This document shows, in pieces, positions 45,397 through 52,272 of a stretch of 64,000 nucleotides of DNA (position 1 is the first letter of the stretch; every line of letters begins with the position of its first letter). Origin of the DNA: Cellulomonas sp. PhB143 (lineage in GTDB: Bacteria; Actinomycetota; Actinomycetes; Actinomycetales; Cellulomonadaceae). The position numbers and the translations under genes were made by a program. The stretch covers positions 57,948 through 121,947 of the forward strand of contig NZ_RKIJ01000016.1 of NCBI RefSeq assembly GCF_003752595.1, read 5' to 3'. The notes under the pieces are model-generated. The model saw nothing but the letters and a program-made list of their open reading frames with translations, did no database searches and was not told the origin of the DNA.

Positions 45397-46131
45397 TCAG
45401 GCGTCCACGCGCACGACGATGTGGCCGTAGTCCTCGAGCCGCACCACCTGGTCCGGGGCGGCGGCCTCGATCTCGGCGAGCTCGGCGGGCGCGAGGTTGA
45501 CGTTCAGGCCCTCGGCGAACGCGCCCCGGAGCGCGACGACCCCGCGGCCGCCGTTCTGGGTACGCACCTTGTCGTAGAGCGCGAGGAGCCCCGCGTCGAT
45601 CCCCTCGGCCGCCTTCTGGCGCTGCGCGGCGACGCCCTTGCCCTCGGTGTTGATGGCCGCGACCTGCTCGTCCCGCTCGGCCTCGGCCGCGCTCTTCGCG
45701 GCGAGCAGCTCGTCGTTCGCGGCCTCGAGCCTCGCGAGCGCCTCCTGATGGGCCTCGAGCCGCTCCATGACGTCGAGCTCGACCTCCTCGAGCGCCTCCT
45801 GGCGACGTCCGAGCGACTCGAGCTCCTTGACGAGCGCCTGGGCGTCCTTCGCGCCGACCGCGCCGGAGTCGAGCCGGGCCTGGTCACGCGAGGCGCGCGT
45901 GCGCACCTGCTCGACGTCGCCCTCCGCCTTGGTCAGCTCGCGACGCAGGTCGTTCGCGGCGGTGCGCGACTCCACGAGCGACGTGCTCAGGTCGGCGATC
46001 TGCCCCTCGAGCTCGGTGATCCGTGCGAGGACGGGCAGCGTGGCCCGCTTGTGCCGCAGCTGCTGGATCGTGGTGTCGAACGCCTGGACGTCGAGCAGTC
46101 GACGCTGGTCCTCGGGGGGTGCAGTGGTCAC
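45397..46131 (-). CDS. CT398-like coiled-coil protein with a degenerate zinc ribbon
   Basis: 244 residues: a long antiparallel coiled coil (about 5-185, heptads such as LRRELTKAEGDVEQVRTRA) and a short C-terminal domain. In relatives that domain is a C4 zinc ribbon (CGGC ... CENCGRIL); here the cysteines are missing (RGAFAEGLNVNLAPAEL, VRLEDYGHIVVR), while the rest of the domain is kept. GTG 46131 overlaps the NIF3 stop, and RNase H follows four bases on, the usual actinobacterial gene order NIF3-CT398-RNase H. Function unknown. Confidence 0.88.
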   Translation of the reverse strand: MTTAPPEDQRRLLDVQAFDTTIQQLRHKRATLPVLARITELEGQIADLSTSLVESRTAANDLRRELTKAEGDVEQVRTRASRDQARLDSGAVGAKDAQALVKELESLGRRQEALEEVELDVMERLEAHQEALARLEAANDELLAAKSAAEAERDEQVAAINTEGKGVAAQRQKAAEGIDAGLLALYDKVRTQNGGRGVVALRGAFAEGLNVNLAPAELAEIEAAAPDQVVRLEDYGHIVVRVDA

Positions 46132-46997
46132 TGCGGAGTCCTTTCGGTCGGGGGGAGCTCCGGCGACGCGATCCGCAGCGTCCAGGGGTCGGTGCTGCGC
46201 GTGCTCACGCGCGGCTCCACCGTACCGCCGAGGCGGGCCACCACGTCCCGCGCGGCGTGCTCGAGCCAGGGCCACTCGCTCGCGAAGTGCGCGACGTCGA
46301 CCAGGTACGGGGTGCCGGCGCCGAACTCGGCGCGCTCGCGCAGCTCGGAGGCCGGGTGGTGGCGCAGGTCGGCGGTGACGTAGACGTCGGCGCCGGCCGC
46401 GCGGACGTCGTCGAACAACGAGTCTCCCGAGCCGCCGACGACGGCGACCGTGCGCACCTGCGCGTGCGGGTCGCCGGCGACCCGCACGCCCTGGGCCGTC
46501 GCGGGCAGGACGGCGGCGACGTGCGCGGCGAACGCCCCGAGGGTGGTGGGGGCCTCGAGACGACCGACGCGGCCGATGCCGCGGACCTCCGGGTCCGCGT
46601 CGGACGGCACGAGCGGGCGCCGGCCGACGACCCCGAGGAGGTCGGCGAGCGCGTCGGCCACCCCGCCGGGGGCGGCGTCCGCGTTGGTGTGCGCGACGTA
46701 CAGGGCGGTCCCGGACCGCACGAGGCGGTGCACCAGCGCGCCCTTGAACGTCGTCGCCGCGACCGAGTGCACCGCCCGCAGCAGCAGGGGGTGGTGGGTG
46801 ACCACCAGGTCGGCGCCCCAGTCGAGCGCCTCGTCGGCGACGGAGTCCACCGGGTCCACCGCGAAGAGGATCTTGCGGACCTCCTGCTCCGGGTCGCCGG
46901 CGACGAGCCCGACGGCGTCCCAGTCCTCCGCCGTCCCCGGCGGGTAGAGGTCCTCCAGGACGCGGACGACGTCGGCCAGGCGGGGCGCGGGACTCAT
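46128..46997 (-). CDS. NIF3-like dinuclear metal protein (GTP cyclohydrolase I type 2 family)
   Basis: 289 residues of the NIF3/YbgI family, toroidal hexamers binding two metals. Metal ligands are in VVTHHPLLLRAV (His-His) and the late VDVAHFASEW (His, Glu), with YVAHTNADAAPGGVADALA between. NIF3 proteins have been linked to metal handling and heme or cofactor metabolism but no reaction is settled. Minus-strand ATG 46997 follows TAGCCT by six bases, so this is probably the promoter of the three-gene NIF3-CT398-RNase H operon. Confidence 0.92.
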   Translation of the reverse strand: MSPAPRLADVVRVLEDLYPPGTAEDWDAVGLVAGDPEQEVRKILFAVDPVDSVADEALDWGADLVVTHHPLLLRAVHSVAATTFKGALVHRLVRSGTALYVAHTNADAAPGGVADALADLLGVVGRRPLVPSDADPEVRGIGRVGRLEAPTTLGAFAAHVAAVLPATAQGVRVAGDPHAQVRTVAVVGGSGDSLFDDVRAAGADVYVTADLRHHPASELRERAEFGAGTPYLVDVAHFASEWPWLEHAARDVVARLGGTVEPRVSTRSTDPWTLRIASPELPPTERTPQ

Positions 46998-47056
46998 GGC
47001 CCCAGGCTAGCGGCGCGGCGCGGCGGCGCGGCGGGCATTGCCGATACCTTTCCGCC

Positions 47057-48217
47057 ATGACCAGCAGGGGGACGAGCAGGATGACGCGCACGGTGACGAC
47101 ACGGCCGACGACACGGCTCACGCGGGTACGGGGGACGGCCGCCGTCCTGGCGGCGGGGGCGCTCCTGCTGACCGGGTGCGGCACGTCCGGCGAGGACGAC
47201 GGCACGACGGCGGGGCCCGCCGCGGCGTCGCGGACCGCGACCCCGACCCCGACGCCGACGCCGGTCGCGCTGCTCACGTGCGACGACCTCGTCGACAGCT
47301 CCGCCGTGGCCACGACGCTGACCTTCGCCGACGGCAAGGCACCGAAGGTCGTCGAGGCGCTCCAGCCCGACCTGCAGATGGACCCGTACCTGATCACCGA
47401 GGCCGGCGGGCTCGGCTGCTCCTATCGCAACGGCCCCGAGCCCACCCAGCCGGACTACGTCGAGGACGGCGCCGCGTACGTCGGCGTCGAGGTCCTGCCC
47501 GGCGCGGGCGACTACTTCGTGGAGGACGCGGGCGACACCGACGAGCCGGTCGACCCGTCGGTCGACGTGGCCGGCGTGCAGAGCGTCTCGACCTGCGGGC
47601 CGCTCGGCTGCCTCGTGGCGGGCGTCGTCGGCGACTCCTGGGTGCGGGTATGGATGCACACGTCCGGCTGGGAGCAGGACTTCTCCCCCTACGAGGGCAT
47701 GCCAGACCGGGAGAAGACCGTGCTCGGCGGGCTCCAGGCGATCGCCTCGAGGGCCTACGGCGCCCTCGCCGAGGCCCCGGCGGAGGCGTATGCCTGGCGC
47801 GCGCGCGGCGAGGCGACACCGGTGACGTGCAAGGACCTGTCCGCCGCCGTCGGGAAGAAGGCGGAGACCTGGGGCTACGGGAAGCCCCTGGACAAGGACG
47901 CGCCCGCGGGCCCGGAGGACGCCAAGTCCTTCGACCAGGTGCTGTGGATGCTGATGGACGGCACCACATGCCGGTGGAAGGACGGGTACGACGAGGACTT
48001 CGTCTCGGTCGTGCCGGGTGCCGCGTCGCTGGTCGAGCGGCTCGCGACGTCGCCGGACGAGGACGTGCTCTACCGTCCCACCACGATCTCCGGCGCCGAC
48101 CAGGCCATCCGCTACTGCCGCCAGGACTACTGCGAGACGTTCTTCTCGGCGGGCGGAGACGCCTACCAGACGAGCTCGAAGTCCCTGGCGAAGAAGCTCG
48201 CCGCCACCGCCTCGTAG
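47057..48217 (+). CDS. Predicted lipoprotein, unknown function
   Basis: 386 residues. A basic start, a hydrophobic segment and the lipobox ALLLTGCG (cysteine near residue 41) predict lipidation and display on the outer membrane face. A Thr/Pro linker (TATPTPTPTP) leads to two related repeats of about 150 residues, each opening with CDD/CKDL-type motifs (LTCDDLVDSS; VTCKDLSAAVG) and containing cysteine pairs, suggesting a duplicated domain like actinobacterial DUF3558-type lipoproteins. ATG 47057 follows TACCTT (47045-47050) by six bases. No partner gene evident. Confidence 0.8.
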   Translation: MTSRGTSRMTRTVTTRPTTRLTRVRGTAAVLAAGALLLTGCGTSGEDDGTTAGPAAASRTATPTPTPTPVALLTCDDLVDSSAVATTLTFADGKAPKVVEALQPDLQMDPYLITEAGGLGCSYRNGPEPTQPDYVEDGAAYVGVEVLPGAGDYFVEDAGDTDEPVDPSVDVAGVQSVSTCGPLGCLVAGVVGDSWVRVWMHTSGWEQDFSPYEGMPDREKTVLGGLQAIASRAYGALAEAPAEAYAWRARGEATPVTCKDLSAAVGKKAETWGYGKPLDKDAPAGPEDAKSFDQVLWMLMDGTTCRWKDGYDEDFVSVVPGAASLVERLATSPDEDVLYRPTTISGADQAIRYCRQDYCETFFSAGGDAYQTSSKSLAKKLAATAS

Positions 48218-48245
48218 CCGACGGGCGCTGACCTGGTCAGAGGTG

Positions 48246-48258
48246 CGTTACGGTAACG
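48246..48258 (+). promoter_or_regulatory. Palindromic operator upstream of the TetR-GNAT gene
   Basis: CGTTACGGTAACG is a perfect inverted repeat about a single central base, 36 bases before the GTG of the TetR fusion gene, and is AT-rich for this genome. TetR proteins usually bind such sites in their own promoters. A further CTGGTCAG/CCTGACC pair flanks it with uneven spacing. Confidence 0.6.
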
Positions 48259-48294
48259 AGCGTTCCCTGACCTGACCGTGAGCAAGGAGAGCCC

Positions 48295-49449
48295 GTGGCT
48301 CGCCCCAAGGACGACGCCGCCACCGCGCGCCGCATCTCCGACGCCGTGTACGCGGTGCTCGCGCGCGGCGGGCCCCAGTCGTTGACCGTGCGGGCGGTCG
48401 CCCGCGAGGCGGGCTGCAGCACGGGCCTGCTCATGCACACCTTCAGCGACAAGCGGTCGATGCTGCTGAACGCCCGCCGGCTCGAGCAGGAGCGCGCCGC
48501 CTTCCTGCTCGCCCGCGTCGACGACGCCGGGTCCGACGTCGCGACGCTGCTCCGGGAGACGCTGCTGGTGCTCGTCGCGCCGGGTCGCCCGGCGGCGGGC
48601 TCGCGCCCCGGGCAGGGGGCCGACGACGACGCCCGCGTCCGCCTCGGGTTCCTCGCGGCCGCGCTGGACGACGACGTGCTGCGCGCCGAGCAGCGCTCCG
48701 CGCACCGCGAGCTCGTCGCGCGCGTGCGCGCCCTCGTGGAGCGGCGCCGCCCGGACCTGTCCCGCCACGACGTCGCGGCCACGACCCTGGCGCTCGTCTC
48801 CCTCGTCGAGGGGCTCTCAGCGCTGAGCACCGCCGACCCCGAGCTCTACACGCCCGAGGCGCGCGAGGCCGCCGTCGACCGCGCGCTCGCCGCGCACGGC
48901 CTCTCGACCCCGGCCGGGGGCACGGCTGCCGGCACGGCGGAAGCGGAGACGACCCGTCGCGGCGCGAGCGCGACGGTCACGCTGTGGGATCCGGTGCGCG
49001 ACGCGCGCGCCGTCGGCGACCTCCTGCGCGGGTACCACCGCCAGACCGAGCGGGAGAAGGGCGCCGAGCCGGGCGACCCGCTCCCCGACGCCTACCGCGC
49101 CGAGGTCGAGCACCCCGCTGCCGCGCTCGCCACGTCCGAGGTGCTGGTCGCCCGGGACGCGGCGGACCGCGCCATCGGGCTCGTCGTGCTGCGTCACGCC
49201 GGAGAGGTCCCGAGCGTGTCGCGCCTCTGGGTCGACCCGGACCGCCGCGGGCTGGGCGCGGGGCGACGCCTGCTGGACGCCGCGCGGGAGCGTGCCGCGG
49301 ACGGGGGTGCGGAGGCGCTCGAGCTCACGGTGTGGGAGTGGCGCACGGGCCCGATCGACCTCTACACGCGCTGCGGGTTCGAGCGGGTCGGGCGCGAGCC
49401 GGACCGCCCGCGGCTCGTGCGGATGCGCGCGGCGCTCGCTCCCCGCTGA
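48295..49449 (+). CDS. TetR-type regulator fused to a GNAT acetyltransferase
   Basis: 384 residues in one open frame. Residues 1-200 are a TetR protein: HTH LTVRAVAREAGCSTGLLMHTF and a helical ligand domain ending near LAAHGLS. After a Thr/Ala/Gly linker (about 203-222) comes a GNAT domain (225-384) with DLLRGYHRQTEREKG, SRLWVDPDRRGLGAGRRLLD (acetyl-CoA loop RGLGAG) and DLYTRCGFERVG. GTG 48295 is preceded by AAGGAGA. The regulator probably controls itself through the palindrome upstream and may sense or modify the molecule acetylated by its own second domain. Such a fusion is uncommon; a sequencing join is unlikely because linker and frame are clean. Confidence 0.85.
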   Translation: MARPKDDAATARRISDAVYAVLARGGPQSLTVRAVAREAGCSTGLLMHTFSDKRSMLLNARRLEQERAAFLLARVDDAGSDVATLLRETLLVLVAPGRPAAGSRPGQGADDDARVRLGFLAAALDDDVLRAEQRSAHRELVARVRALVERRRPDLSRHDVAATTLALVSLVEGLSALSTADPELYTPEAREAAVDRALAAHGLSTPAGGTAAGTAEAETTRRGASATVTLWDPVRDARAVGDLLRGYHRQTEREKGAEPGDPLPDAYRAEVEHPAAALATSEVLVARDAADRAIGLVVLRHAGEVPSVSRLWVDPDRRGLGAGRRLLDAARERAADGGAEALELTVWEWRTGPIDLYTRCGFERVGREPDRPRLVRMRAALAPR

Positions 49450-49508
49450 CCTCGCCTGCGCCGCCGGACCCCCCGGCGGACGGAAGTCTGAACGCCTACG
49501 CTCGGGAC

Positions 49509-49781
49509 ATGGCGGCAGAGCAGCTGAGCTTTCGCACGACGATCGGCGTCGAGGTCAAGGGCGACACCTGGAGCTGCGTCGAGATCCCCGGTTCGGCAGA
49601 GCTCTTCGGGACCGGCCGGACGGTCCGGGTCGACGCGCGGGTCGACGACGTCGTGCTCGAGAACGTCGGTGCGATGCCGACCGGGACGGGCGGCCACATG
49701 GTGTCTCTCAGCGCCAAGGTCCGCAAGGCGCTCGGCAAGGACGTCGGTGACCCCGTCGAGGTGACCGTCACCAGGCGATAG
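49509..49781 (+). CDS. DUF1905 family protein
   Basis: 90 residues, a small beta-barrel of the DUF1905 family: SFRTTIGVEVKGDTWSCVEI, GTGRTVRVDARVDD, and HMVSLSAKVRKALGKDVGD (the SVSKKxRKAxG-like family motif). Family function is unknown; it often accompanies YdeI-type proteins. ATG 49509 follows TACGCT (49497-49502) by six bases. It is the last chromosomal gene before the integrated element. Confidence 0.85.
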   Translation: MAAEQLSFRTTIGVEVKGDTWSCVEIPGSAELFGTGRTVRVDARVDDVVLENVGAMPTGTGGHMVSLSAKVRKALGKDVGDPVEVTVTRR

Positions 49782-49800
49782 CCCGGCCGATGGCCGGGCT
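49780..49800 (+). terminator. Terminator at the end of the DUF1905 gene
   Basis: AGCCCGGCC and GGCCGGGCT form a nine-bp stem with a three-base loop (GAT), overlapping the last bases of the stop codon. Confidence 0.7.
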
Positions 49801-49805
49801 CTCGA

Positions 49806-49850
49806 TATGAACGATGACGCGACACATCTATGAACGATGTCCCGACTCAT
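49806..49850. repeat. IS481-type end fragment left of the element
   Basis: Two tandem ATGAACGATG units. The 23 bases at 49828-49850 are the exact reverse complement of 63935-63957, which lies just upstream of the IS481-like transposase start at the right edge. The rest of an IS is absent here, since the DUF1905 terminator is only a few bases away. Probably a decayed IS end next to the tRNA site. Confidence 0.6.
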
Positions 49851-49857
49851 CACAAGG

Positions 49858-49901
49858 GTGGGCCCGGAGGGACTCGAACCCCCGACATCCACGGTGTAAG
49901 C
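49858..49901 (-). tRNA. Displaced 3' fragment of tRNA-Val(UAC), left attachment site
   Basis: On the minus strand: anticodon loop CTTACAC (anticodon TAC, U33 present), the 3' anticodon-stem strand CGTGG, variable loop, T arm GGGGG-TTCGAGT-CCCTC, acceptor strand CGGGCCC and discriminator A. Upstream the 5' half is missing: the bases before the loop (AGAGG) cannot pair with CGTGG and no D arm follows. It is therefore a remnant left by integration, not a working tRNA. Confidence 0.85.
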
Positions 49902-49913
49902 CTCTGAATGGGT

Positions 49914-49936
49914 GCTGACCTGCAGCTTTGTTCCCC
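49914..49936. repeat. Left arm of the element's subterminal inverted repeat
   Basis: GCTGACCTGCAGCTTTG (49914-49930) is the exact reverse complement of 63860-63876; extended to 23 bases the match has two differences. It lies 12 bases inside attL. Likely an arm-type binding site for the integrase or excisionase. Confidence 0.75.
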
Positions 49937-50349
49937 GAAGGTTGTCCGCGGGGGCCCAGCGGGGGTACGACGGCAAGGTCCGTGACATGAAACCAACTTC
50001 GCACAACAGACTTGGGAACAACCACCCATAGCGCGAACCCAGTCGAGCGAAGCTCAGGCCATGTGGCAGAACGACGTGCCGTCCAGGAGCCCCGCCGACC
50101 GAGCGGATCCCCGTAGCAGCACCGCCACAGTTCAACCGCACCTGATGACGTCAACAGCACAGCCAGCGCCGCATGCCGCCCCTGATAGAGCTCCGACGGC
50201 GATCGAGCTCCGACGGCCCGATCGCCCATCACGTCACCAACGAAGCGTGCGAAACACTCCCAGCTTTTTAACCCCACTCGCGCCGCCCACGAACCGGGGC
50301 CCACAAGTAGGATCCGGACAGACCCAGATCCGACAACGGAGACCGCCCC
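49937..50349. other. Non-coding left end of the element, upstream of the AIPR gene
   Basis: About 410 bases with no convincing gene on either strand. GC content falls from left to right, and a -10-like TAGGAT lies at 50308-50313, about 37 bases before the AIPR start. A TTTTT-containing patch (around 50266) and several short palindromic words are present, but no clear terminator or RNA structure was identified. Confidence 0.5.
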
Positions 50350-52053
50350 ATGGCCGCAAACGACGTAATCCTTCTCGCTGACATGCTCAATAGAACGCGA
50401 ATCGAAGCGGACGGGCTAAATCCAGCCGAGCAAGAGGCATACTTTCTTGCACACCACTACCTAAAGCCCTACGCACCTACCCATGACGATATCCTTTCTG
50501 GGATCGTCGATGGCGCAAATGATGGCGGCATCGACGGCGCATACATGCTTGTAAACGGCATGTGCGTTCGAGATGACGCGCCGCTAGTTAAGATGGGGCG
50601 CGGACCGAAACTAGAGTTCATCGTATTCCAAACCAAGAACACGGCCGGCTTTTCCGAGGGTGCGGTCGAACACATGATCACAAACATCCCAGACCTATTT
50701 GACCTGGATCGCGACGAGGCCCAATTGGCAAAACGATTCAACTCCAAGGTTATCGAGGTAACTCGACGATTTATTCGGGCTGTTCGCGATCTAGACATGC
50801 CGAATATTGCCATTAAAGCAATATTCGCGAGCCTAAAGGCAGAGGCTCTTCCGCATCCAAATGTTGCAAGGAAAGGCGATGGGCTTGTAGAGGCGATTCG
50901 GAGATCCTTCGGCACCTCAGAGCCGTGTGTAGAGTTTCTCGATGCGGCAGCCGTGAGCAAGTATGCGCGCTTTAGGTCAAGGGTCTCCAAGGAGGTTCGC
51001 CTCGCAGAGAATCCGATATCAACGAACACATCTGGCGGATATATAGGCGTAGTATCGCTGCCCGAGTATCACCGGTTCATTAGTGATGATAGCGGCCGGC
51101 TCGACGCGCTAATGTTCGAGGCCAACGTGCGCGACTACGAGTCCGAATCTGATGTAAATTCCAGCATCAGGGCCACGCTTGCCGAAAGGGGTGCAGGGAT
51201 TGACTTCTGGTGGCTAAACAATGGCGTCACCGTCGTTGCTGACAAAGTCCAGTTAAGCGGCAAGATCCTCTCGCTAGTCTCTCCACAGATTGTCAACGGG
51301 CTCCAAACCTCGCATGAAATCTACCGTCGCGGCGCGAGCGCCGAGCTCGACGAAAGGCGATCGATTTTGGTCAAGGTGGTTGAGGCGGACCAGGAGGTAA
51401 CCAAAGACAGAATCATTAAGGCGACCAATAGTCAAACGACACTGGGCACGAGCGCGCTAAGGGCTACGGACTCCGTTCAACGCAAAATTGAAGAATACCT
51501 CCAGACCGTCGGTCTGTACTACGAGCGGAGGAAAAACTTTTACCGGAACCAGCAAGTGCACCTGTCTCAACTCGTATCAATAGATCAGCTGGGGCAAGCC
51601 GTTATGGCGACACTGGTGCAGGCGCCCCATGTTGCGCGAGCTGCACCATCGAAAGTGTTTGACGACGATATTTATCCATTAGTGTTCGCAGAGGGCCACC
51701 CGCTGGCGATGTATTCTCAAGCTGTCACAATCCAGCGCGTCTGCGAACAGTTTCTGCGCACTGAGCCTGCAACTCGCGGAGAAGTGGACAACTTCTCATT
51801 TCATCTCGCAACTCTTGCCACCGTTGCGATGACACGAAAACGACAGCCTAGCGCAAATGATCTATCGAAGTTGAATCGCACGCCAAGCAATGAACTTCTT
51901 CGAACTCTTCTTGGAGTAGTGAGAACTGCATATAGTGAGGTCGTGAACAGTAAGAACTACGTGCTCTTCGACGAGGTCGCGAAAGACTCCATGTCGACAG
52001 CCCGAGTCCTTGACGGCGGCCAGCGCTACTTATTGAGCACTAGCCGTCAATAG
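50350..52053 (+). CDS. AIPR family protein (abortive infection / phage resistance class)
   Basis: 567 residues matching the AIPR family (Pfam PF10592). Recognised by the block NNGVTVVADKVQLSGK, the hallmark SPQIVNGLQTSHEIY (near residue 320), IKATNSQTTLGTSALRATD, and EYLQTVGLYYERRKNFY, in the family's usual order. The N-terminal quarter (GIVDGANDGGIDGAYMLVNG and FIVFQTKNTAG) has a nuclease-like look (D...F-x-QTK), which suggests a restriction-endonuclease-type fold, but this is inference. Codons are clearly AT-richer (ATA, AAA, TTA used freely) than in all neighbours, marking recent acquisition. ACGGAGA precedes the ATG. It stands alone, with no methyltransferase or antitoxin next to it. Family members have been associated with phage resistance in lactococci. 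Confidence 0.85.
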   Translation: MAANDVILLADMLNRTRIEADGLNPAEQEAYFLAHHYLKPYAPTHDDILSGIVDGANDGGIDGAYMLVNGMCVRDDAPLVKMGRGPKLEFIVFQTKNTAGFSEGAVEHMITNIPDLFDLDRDEAQLAKRFNSKVIEVTRRFIRAVRDLDMPNIAIKAIFASLKAEALPHPNVARKGDGLVEAIRRSFGTSEPCVEFLDAAAVSKYARFRSRVSKEVRLAENPISTNTSGGYIGVVSLPEYHRFISDDSGRLDALMFEANVRDYESESDVNSSIRATLAERGAGIDFWWLNNGVTVVADKVQLSGKILSLVSPQIVNGLQTSHEIYRRGASAELDERRSILVKVVEADQEVTKDRIIKATNSQTTLGTSALRATDSVQRKIEEYLQTVGLYYERRKNFYRNQQVHLSQLVSIDQLGQAVMATLVQAPHVARAAPSKVFDDDIYPLVFAEGHPLAMYSQAVTIQRVCEQFLRTEPATRGEVDNFSFHLATLATVAMTRKRQPSANDLSKLNRTPSNELLRTLLGVVRTAYSEVVNSKNYVLFDEVAKDSMSTARVLDGGQRYLLSTSRQ

Positions 52054-52272
52054 AGCCAGAAGTTCATCGAACTCTGTCCGGATTTGGGAATCGCCTTCGC
52101 ACTCCTGATTCCTGATTCCGCAAAGCCTCCTGGGCGCGCCAGGATGGCCTCTCGTGGGCGAGTTCCCTGTTTCGGAATACTCTCATCGCACCCTTGCCTA
52201 CGCATTGGCAATATTCGTTACGCACGGCGTCGCGGTCAAGTCATGATCCCAACGCGACTATCGCTCTGTTTA

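Noticed and set aside
49858..49901. A functional tRNA-Val gene.
   Set aside because: The 5' half, D arm and acceptor 5' strand are missing; only the 3' part is present, as expected for an attachment-site remnant.
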